Assembly (NCBI GenBank): GCA_003833135.1
Contig: QZLH01000207.1
Location: 57,533-121,532, forward strand
Reading direction: 5' to 3'
DNA: 64,000 nucleotides
Source of the DNA: Oehlia diaphana
Lineage: Eukaryota; Glomeromycota; Glomeromycetes; Glomerales; Glomeraceae
A model generated the notes under the pieces. The model did no database searches and had not been told where the DNA came from. It was given only the letters and a program-made list of their open reading frames with translations. The stretch's first letter is position 1; each line of letters starts with the position of its first letter. Both the position numbers and the translations under genes were made by a program. This document shows positions 58,954-64,000 of the stretch, piece by piece.

Positions 58954-59643
58954 CTTGTTTTCCTAAATACAAGACCCATAGTGAGAAAAAGCTCGCTCTC
59001 ATACATACACAACTTCTGGCATACACATACCTTAGCGAAGCACTTACAGGTAAATTTTTAAGGAAAGTTGGCTAAACTTCCACATATCTCTACATGCTTT
59101 ATATCTTGCTGGGAAAAAAGTGCGCCAAGCCAAAGATAAGGAGATATAAGGCGTAATTAGTATTGTTGTCTGATGCCAAGAGTTCTATGAAGGCACATGC
59201 AAATGTAATTCTCATACCTTTTCACATGTAGATCTGCCAGAGAGACACATAGTTAGTTTTACGCCTAGCGATCTTGAAATTCCAAAGTTCTCAGCCTTTC
59301 ATAACATATGCTTTTATCAGCACTATTTACTTTTAGAGCTGGTCCTGTGCTCTAACTAGACCTCCTTTCAAGCGAAGCGTCTGTAAAGCAGGCCATTTTT
59401 CTCATATTTGTTCGGAAAAAAAATAAAGAATAAAGGTTAATATATTTTTTCGAATATATATGTAAAAATTAATATGTCGCACAAACCCTGCATGGTGATC
59501 GGCCTTTTTCTGTCACACAATCTGTGACTCAGCAAATTCTTCTGAGCTGATGATCACTATCCTGGGTTAACAATCAGTATTCCGGACTCAGCTATAGGCA
59601 CCTTTTCCACATTAAATATATTACTTTACTATTAGCAATTATA
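58954..59643. other. Spacer with a possible coding remnant
   Basis: At about 59186-59352 the + strand is open and reads like protein (HVDLPERHIVSFTPSDLEIP), then a TAG and a further 14 codons. It may be an exon or a decayed gene, not recognised. The rest holds a palindromic gagctgatgatcac word that recurs at 60320, and a tatattttttcg word near 59445 that resembles upstream regions of other genes in this block. Confidence 0.35.
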
Positions 59644-60276
59644 ATGAATAACAATACTAATAAATCTCCTATAAAAGAATCTCTTGATCAATTATATGAA
59701 GTATTTTTATATAAGAAGAAGGATATAATAGCTATTCAGAAAAAGCTTGGTATTAATATCAATGCAAATCAAGAGACAGTGCGTCAAAGCAAGAAAGAGA
59801 TAACACTTGCCGATTCATATGAGTTGTTGTTAGACTTGGTGGGAGATATATTACCAATACAGGAGGAACTTAACATCGAAGGCAATCCCATTCTAGAGGT
59901 GGAACTTAGGAGTTATAAAGTTTCTACAGATATTTCATATATAAAAATATATAATTTGCTTTTATACCTGGAAGAGAATATAATAGCAATTCAGAATAAA
60001 CTCGACATTGTTGGCTATTCTAATCAAGAAAGGGTAGAAGAAGTCAATGAAAAAGCAAGAGCATATCTCCAAAAGTTTGAGGAATTCCACAGTCTATTAG
60101 AGGATGATCCAAATGTGATATTTCTGAAATATGGTGAAATGGATGTAAATAAAATTCGGTTTACTGGAGAGGAGTATCTGCTATTTTCAAATCTCTCTCC
60201 TCAACAATTACACAAAATTTTTGTAAAAAATTCAACTAGCACCGGACAGTGCCCATGTCTAGAACAGGTTAGCTAA
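59644..60276 (+). CDS. Unknown 210-residue protein with three internal repeats
   Basis: Not recognised, but intact. Three repeated helical segments are visible: YEVFLYKKKDIIAIQKKLGI, then YELLLDLVGDILPIQEELNI, then YNLLLYLEENIIAIQNKLDI. They start near residues 19, 59 and 102. Each has the pattern Y-x-x-x-L/F...I-x-x-I-Q-x-x-L-x-I, so the protein is probably a helical bundle or solenoid. The C-terminal third is a longer helix followed by a region ending in a CPCLEQ motif. No membrane or signal segment. It lies between the ubiquitin-like gene and the F-box/LRR pseudogene. Confidence 0.65.
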   Translation: MNNNTNKSPIKESLDQLYEVFLYKKKDIIAIQKKLGININANQETVRQSKKEITLADSYELLLDLVGDILPIQEELNIEGNPILEVELRSYKVSTDISYIKIYNLLLYLEENIIAIQNKLDIVGYSNQERVEEVNEKARAYLQKFEEFHSLLEDDPNVIFLKYGEMDVNKIRFTGEEYLLFSNLSPQQLHKIFVKNSTSTGQCPCLEQVS

Positions 60277-60428
60277 TCTATATTTTTTATCACATAGACT
60301 ATAACCCAACAAAAAATCATCTGAGCTGATGATCACTACTCCAGATTAGTTAGATCGGTAGAGTACCACCATTCTACTTGATCGGCTAGTATTCTACCAA
60401 AATTAATCCTTGATGATCATCTGTTAGG

Positions 60429-61510
60429 TTACTGGTATATCTGAGATATGACCGAATTCTGATTATTATCAACATTATGCCAGGTGTTATATAACCGACC
60501 ACCACACCAGGGTGATGTTCTAACTAGAATATAGCGTTCACTCAATCTCCTTGATAATTCGTCGATGATAAAATTATCTAAGGATGCAACATCTCTTAGT
60601 GTATCATGTGGTATCCCCAGACTCCTTGCGAGTTTACGGATCACATCTAGGGAAGGTACCTGAATCGACATGAAATTCTCAACATGGATATTTGGGTTAA
60701 GTGAAACGAGTTGATCTACGGCTTCTTTGCTAATATTATTACACCCTTCCAAATTGAGGTACTTTAAATTAAGACATGAACCAGCAATTTCTTTGATAGT
60801 TATATCGGTAATTTGATAAAAGCTAAGGTCGAGTTGCTGGAGTCTTGGGCAAGAACGAATAACATTACAAATTGATGCTTCAGAATATTCTCTACGATTA
60901 GAGATATTTAGATATTCTAATCTATGGCATGACTTCGCGATTCCCTATAGACCACTGCCATCTACTTCTTGAGTACGAAAGCTCCTAAAGCCACCTGGCT
61001 GATCAATGCATAGATTGAAATACTTCAGATTCAAGTATGAATCTGCTATTAGTTCTAATGCTCTATTACTAAATGTTATGCAATTTATGAAACTCAAGTG
61101 GGTTATATTTGGGTATGAATGTACAATGCTTATGATTTTTTATCTGAAAGTGAATGGTAGTATGATACTTCGAGATGAGTTACATTTGAGCAATAAACTG
61201 GTGTTTGCTTCCTACGTACTAACTTTATAAATTTTTTCAATCGAGAGAGGTCCTTTGCATGTTCTATCCTTATGAATTTATTTAATCGAGGGTGATCCTT
61301 TGTACAGTAATTTTTATAATCATTTGAAAGAGATTGTCCAAGATATAAATCTTTTCCTCTCAATTCGATACATTTTCACAGAATAGGGATATCGCATCTA
61401 TACCACAATCAGAAAACAAATAGAGCGGGGTAGAGGGATTTTTCTACTGCTAGGAAATATAGAATCTGCTCTAATAGTTCTGGTATATTAATATTGCTAG
61501 AATGTGCCAT
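60429..61510 (-). pseudogene. F-box/leucine-rich-repeat protein, decayed
   Basis: The minus-strand start at 61510 opens with an F-box (NIPELLEQILYFLAVEKSLY). This is followed by LRR segments of the AMN1/cysteine-containing type ([49 protein letters not shown]) and a C-terminal cap ending at 60429. F-box/LRR proteins are substrate receptors of SCF ubiquitin ligases and form big families in mycorrhizal fungi. Lesions: TGA codons near 61408 and 61381, a frameshift in an A-run near 61135, and a TAG near 60948. The C-terminal half remains in one frame. Confidence 0.75.
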
Positions 61511-61631
61511 GGATAATATATGCTGTATTTTTAATCAAAAAAAATAACAAAGCACCTTCGGAAAAATTATGCAATCACTGCGGACTGGCATTTATCGGTT
61601 AGCTATAGCGCGGAATGATAACTGGTCTGGA

Positions 61632-62102
61632 CTAGTTGGATGATATACATTTTTCTTCTGAAACCTTCCTTTGGGCTTGGCACTTCCAGATCTGATTCTG
61701 AATTCTTTGATGCTTAATCATTTTTACTATTTCAATTTCATCAATATCAGAATCAGATGAATAGTTAGACGAAGAGGAAAAAGGATTATTTTTTATTAGG
61801 CTTTTTTCTCTAACCAGCGAGGGGACTATTTTTTGTATTAAGTTGACTACAGTTTCCCTATCTACACATTCGTCCAGATCTTTTACATCCCTTTTTAACC
61901 TTTTTACCCTTCTTTCTAAAGTGTTATGTTGGGAATAATATTCTTCCAACTGTTTCTTTAGCACCCTATTTTTGTCAGAAAGCATAATATATACCTCCGT
62001 ATTCTGCTTATCTATTCCTAATAACTTGGCTATTTTCTCTGTACGTCTGATAACTTCCTGCTCGTTGGATACATCAGATAAATGCTTTTAATTGGTTACC
62101 AT
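61632..62102 (-). pseudogene. Coiled-coil/Ser-rich protein, paralogue A
   Basis: The minus-strand frame from ATG 62102 (MVTN, then a TAA, then KHLSDVSNEQEVIRRTEKIA) continues into a coiled coil (LKKQLEEYYSQHNTLERRVK). The block LDECVDRETVVNLIQKIVPS follows, then a Ser/Asp stretch and the C-terminal motif EIVKMIKHQRIQNQIWKC. One in-frame TAA at codon 5; restart at 61985 is possible. The gene at 62541-63410 has the same order of motifs, so they are tandem paralogues. Function unknown. Confidence 0.55.
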
Positions 62103-62137
62103 TTTTTTGTGATATCTTATATGTGATATATCTTGCC

Positions 62138-62158
62138 TGAGCGAAAAAATAAAATTAG
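62138..62158 (-). promoter_or_regulatory. Shared upstream element of the two paralogues
   Basis: The words tatcttgcctgagcgaaaaa and aataaaatta occur here, about 39 bases before the start at 62102. Almost the same string is found at 63434-63464, about 38 bases before the start at 63410. The equal spacing suggests a retained core promoter (tttattttttcgc on the coding strand). Confidence 0.45.
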
Positions 62159-62180
62159 CCGAGCCTAGTTCGCTGGTAAA

Positions 62181-62560
62181 TTACTGCTCCAGACTAAGCC
62201 TTTCCACTATGTCATCTAATGCAAGTGCTTGTAACCCATCCAAATGAACTTTTAATATATCTTCAGGTGATAATTCTCTGAAGAATAGATTTTTAAGAAG
62301 CCATTCTGGATAGTCTTTGCTTAAATTACACTCTTTCAGTTTCGAATAATATTCCTTTACTGTATAATTGCCTTGAACTATTCTCCCAAATAAAAAATTC
62401 TAACCTCTCTTTCCTATATATTATTTATACTGTGAGAATTCTTTAGTTCCTGTTCTGGAAGATACTTTAGAATAAATGATATTATCTCTGGTGGAAGAAG
62501 ATCAAGTAAATTGTCTGTATGAATTGTTTTATTTATATAGTTAGAATAGCTTTCGATCAG
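62181..62560 (-). pseudogene. Gag-like remnant, minus strand
   Basis: Upstream part: LLDLLPPEIISFILKYLPEQ, a TAG near 62418, then after a shift RIVQGNYTVKEYYSKLKECN, LFFRELSPEDILKVHLDG and LDDIVERLSLEQ before TAA 62181. The QG-x-x-V-x-E-Y-Y-x-x-L spacing and the F-R-x-L-S-P-E block are typical of retrotransposon-type Gag capsid C-terminal parts. It is a second Gag-like sequence, distinct from the one at 46 kb. It may have been the C-terminal part of the neighbouring coiled-coil/Ser-rich gene, whose frame it follows. Confidence 0.5.
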
Positions 62561-63410
62561 AAAAAATCTTCCAAATGGATAATATGCATTCTTCTTCTAA
62601 AACTCCCCTTTGGCACTTCCTGATCTGTTTCTGAATCCTTTGATGCTTAATCATCTTTACTATTTCATCAATATCAAAATCAGATGAACTGAATTCGGAT
62701 GAGCTAGTCTCAGATAAAGAACTAGATTCAGATGAACTACCAGATGATGAACTAGATTCGAATGAACTAGTCTCAGATGATGAGCCAGACTCGGATAAGT
62801 TTAATTCAGACGGACTAGTCTCAGGTGAAGTAGACTTGGACGGAATATTGGTTAAGGTCATCAAATGCTTTGGATCACTTTCCATTTTGATTATTTACAA
62901 ATTAAACTTAATATCTTTTATCAGAAAATATGCAAAGTGCCTGATTCGGCCCACTTCAAACTACCATCTATTTAACCTTTCTTGGTCACGCTCTCCTTCG
63001 TTGCTTATGAGGGACAGCTCTTTTAACTCTTACCTGACACCCATTTATTTCCACAATTCTCTTAACCGAATCAAGGAAATCTTCAGAATAGTCAGACAAA
63101 TAGGCAGAACCCTTACTTTTTTCATTAATCAGCGAGAGAACTATTTCATGAATTAAGTCGACCACAGTTTTCCTATCCACACATTTGTCCAGAATGTCTA
63201 ATTCACTCTCTAGAGATCCCACGTCTCTATCTAACCTTTTTACCAACTTTTTATACTTGGAATAGTAGTTATCCATTTTTTCATCCAGTGCCCCATTTTT
63301 TCAGAAAGCGCACTATCCATATCTGCAATCTGCTTAGCAATTTTCTCATATCTAGACACTTTCTGCTCAATGGGTGCACTATCAGATAAATGATTTTGAT
63401 CGGTTACCAT
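62541..63410 (-). pseudogene. Coiled-coil/Ser-rich protein, paralogue B, broken
   Basis: From ATG 63410 the minus strand reads MVTDQNHLSDSAPIEQKVSR and a helical part. It shifts frame near 63290 into a coiled coil (YYSKYKKLVKRLDRDVGSLE) with the block LDKCVDRKTVVDLIHEIVLS, and stops near 62986. A second open part, 62885-62541, holds a very Ser/Glu-rich stretch and the C-terminal motif DEIVKMIKHQRIQKQIRKC. The order of motifs matches paralogue A, with a longer Ser region. Frameshift and stops make it a pseudogene. Confidence 0.55.
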
Positions 63411-63476
63411 TTTTGCGATATTTTATATATGATATATCTTGCCTCGAGCGAAAAAATAAAATTAATAAAGGAAATA

Positions 63477-63762
63477 TTAATTTTTATCAAAAAGCTCACA
63501 TAGCTCTCGGCGCTCTTTTTGGGTTTTATTAAATCTTTGAATAAGGTCTGGATCTTTGGCATAGATATTAATAATCTTGGGATTCACCCCGGCTTTTATT
63601 AATTCCTCACGAAATTGATATTGGTGCGAGGTGCCTATTATGACTTCTTTTTTATCATTATTTTTCAGTCCTAAATTTATACTATGATGGTGAATATCTC
63701 ATTTATTACTAGTCTTGACGCAATATTCTGCCCTTTTCTCTATAGTGAGTCTTTCCTTCTAC
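63477..63762 (-). pseudogene. Unknown gene remnant cut by a foldback repeat
   Basis: The minus strand is open from the repeat border (63762) to TAA 63477 with a single TGA near 63697. The reading is protein-like (KNNDKKEVIIGTSHQYQFRE, then GVNPKIINIYAKDPDLIQRF and KTQKERRELCELFDKN). The 5' part is missing because the cacaggt-type repeat begins exactly where the frame is lost. Not recognised. Confidence 0.45.
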
Positions 63763-63890
63763 AGGTTGAAAAGTGAAAAATCAGGCATCAATCAGTCACC
63801 AATCAAACATTAATCAGGTAGCTGATTGGTGACCGATTAGTGACTGATTGGCATTTTCGCCAAATACCATCACCAATCAGGCAATTTACT
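63763..63890. repeat. Foldback repeat of the cacaggt/accaatcagtc family
   Basis: Starts tacaggttgaaaagtgaaaa and continues with accaatca and gattggtgac words, as in the elements at 33.7 and 53.7 kb. The element probably extends beyond the window. Confidence 0.65.
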
Positions 63891-64000
63891 AACTTTTGAT
63901 CCAGTGATCAGAAAAAGATGAAATATAGTTCATTGGAATCATTTTAACAAGATGAATCTAATGGTAGTAAATCGTATTTCTAGGATTAATACTTGATGAG
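63891..64000. other. Window end, no feature
   Basis: AT-rich sequence, perhaps interior of the foldback element that begins at 63763. Confidence 0.3.

Overview
This window looks like nuclear DNA of an early-diverging fungus, most probably an arbuscular mycorrhizal fungus (Glomeromycotina, Rhizophagus-like). The reasons are the very high A+T content, pyrimidine-rich tracts before start codons, many short GT-AG introns (about 50-110 nt), dense DNA transposons and MITEs, and families I associate with these fungi (SAM-domain plus PD-(D/E)xK proteins, F-box/LRR proteins, FAR1/MULE transposases). The species is inferred, not proven. There are no bacterial-type operons, tRNAs, rRNAs or CRISPR arrays.

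Layout. Positions 1-32 kb are mainly host DNA with five intact multi-exon genes, all on the + strand, and transposon blocks between them. The genes are a large secreted/multi-pass membrane protein (3057-6410, 5 exons), a cytochrome P450 (6769-8804, 5 exons), a disordered Arg/Ser-rich protein (23803-25817, 9 exons), a Golgi SYS1 homologue (26088-26862, 3 exons) and an Integrator subunit 6-like protein (27982-31958, 15 exons). I assembled each model from splice sites that keep the frame open. Between 13 and 20.6 kb lie a MULE element with a perfect 9-bp target duplication, a deleted Tc1/mariner-like element and several MITEs.

Positions 32-37.8 kb are MITEs, foldback repeats and short tandem repeats with almost no coding potential. 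From about 37.9 to 52.5 kb, interrupted by an 869-base N gap, sits a less AT-rich, virus-like or Polinton-like gene block: family-B DNA polymerase, retroviral-type integrase, FtsK/HerA (A32-like) packaging ATPase, a PD-(D/E)xK-type endonuclease and, on the opposite strand, a Gag-zinc knuckle-aspartic protease polyprotein. No reverse transcriptase was found in the readable sequence. Nearly all of these genes are broken, mostly by changes that look like C-to-T or G-to-A.

Positions 52.6-58.4 kb hold a SAM plus PD-(D/E)xK pseudogene split by two nested insertions. The inner one is a 4.28-kb element with TTA target duplications that carries an array of tiny exon-like units with splice-site-like borders. 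Positions 58.4-63.8 kb hold a Crinkler-type ubiquitin-like ORF, a three-repeat protein, a decayed F-box/LRR gene, two paralogous coiled-coil/Ser-rich genes, a Gag-like remnant and a truncated unknown gene cut by another copy of the foldback repeat.

The most unusual points are the mixed Polinton/retroelement gene set, the exon-like tandem arrays (10.7-11.5 and 55.1-56.6 kb), the nested insertions that can be read exactly from their junctions, and a consistent deamination-like decay signature.
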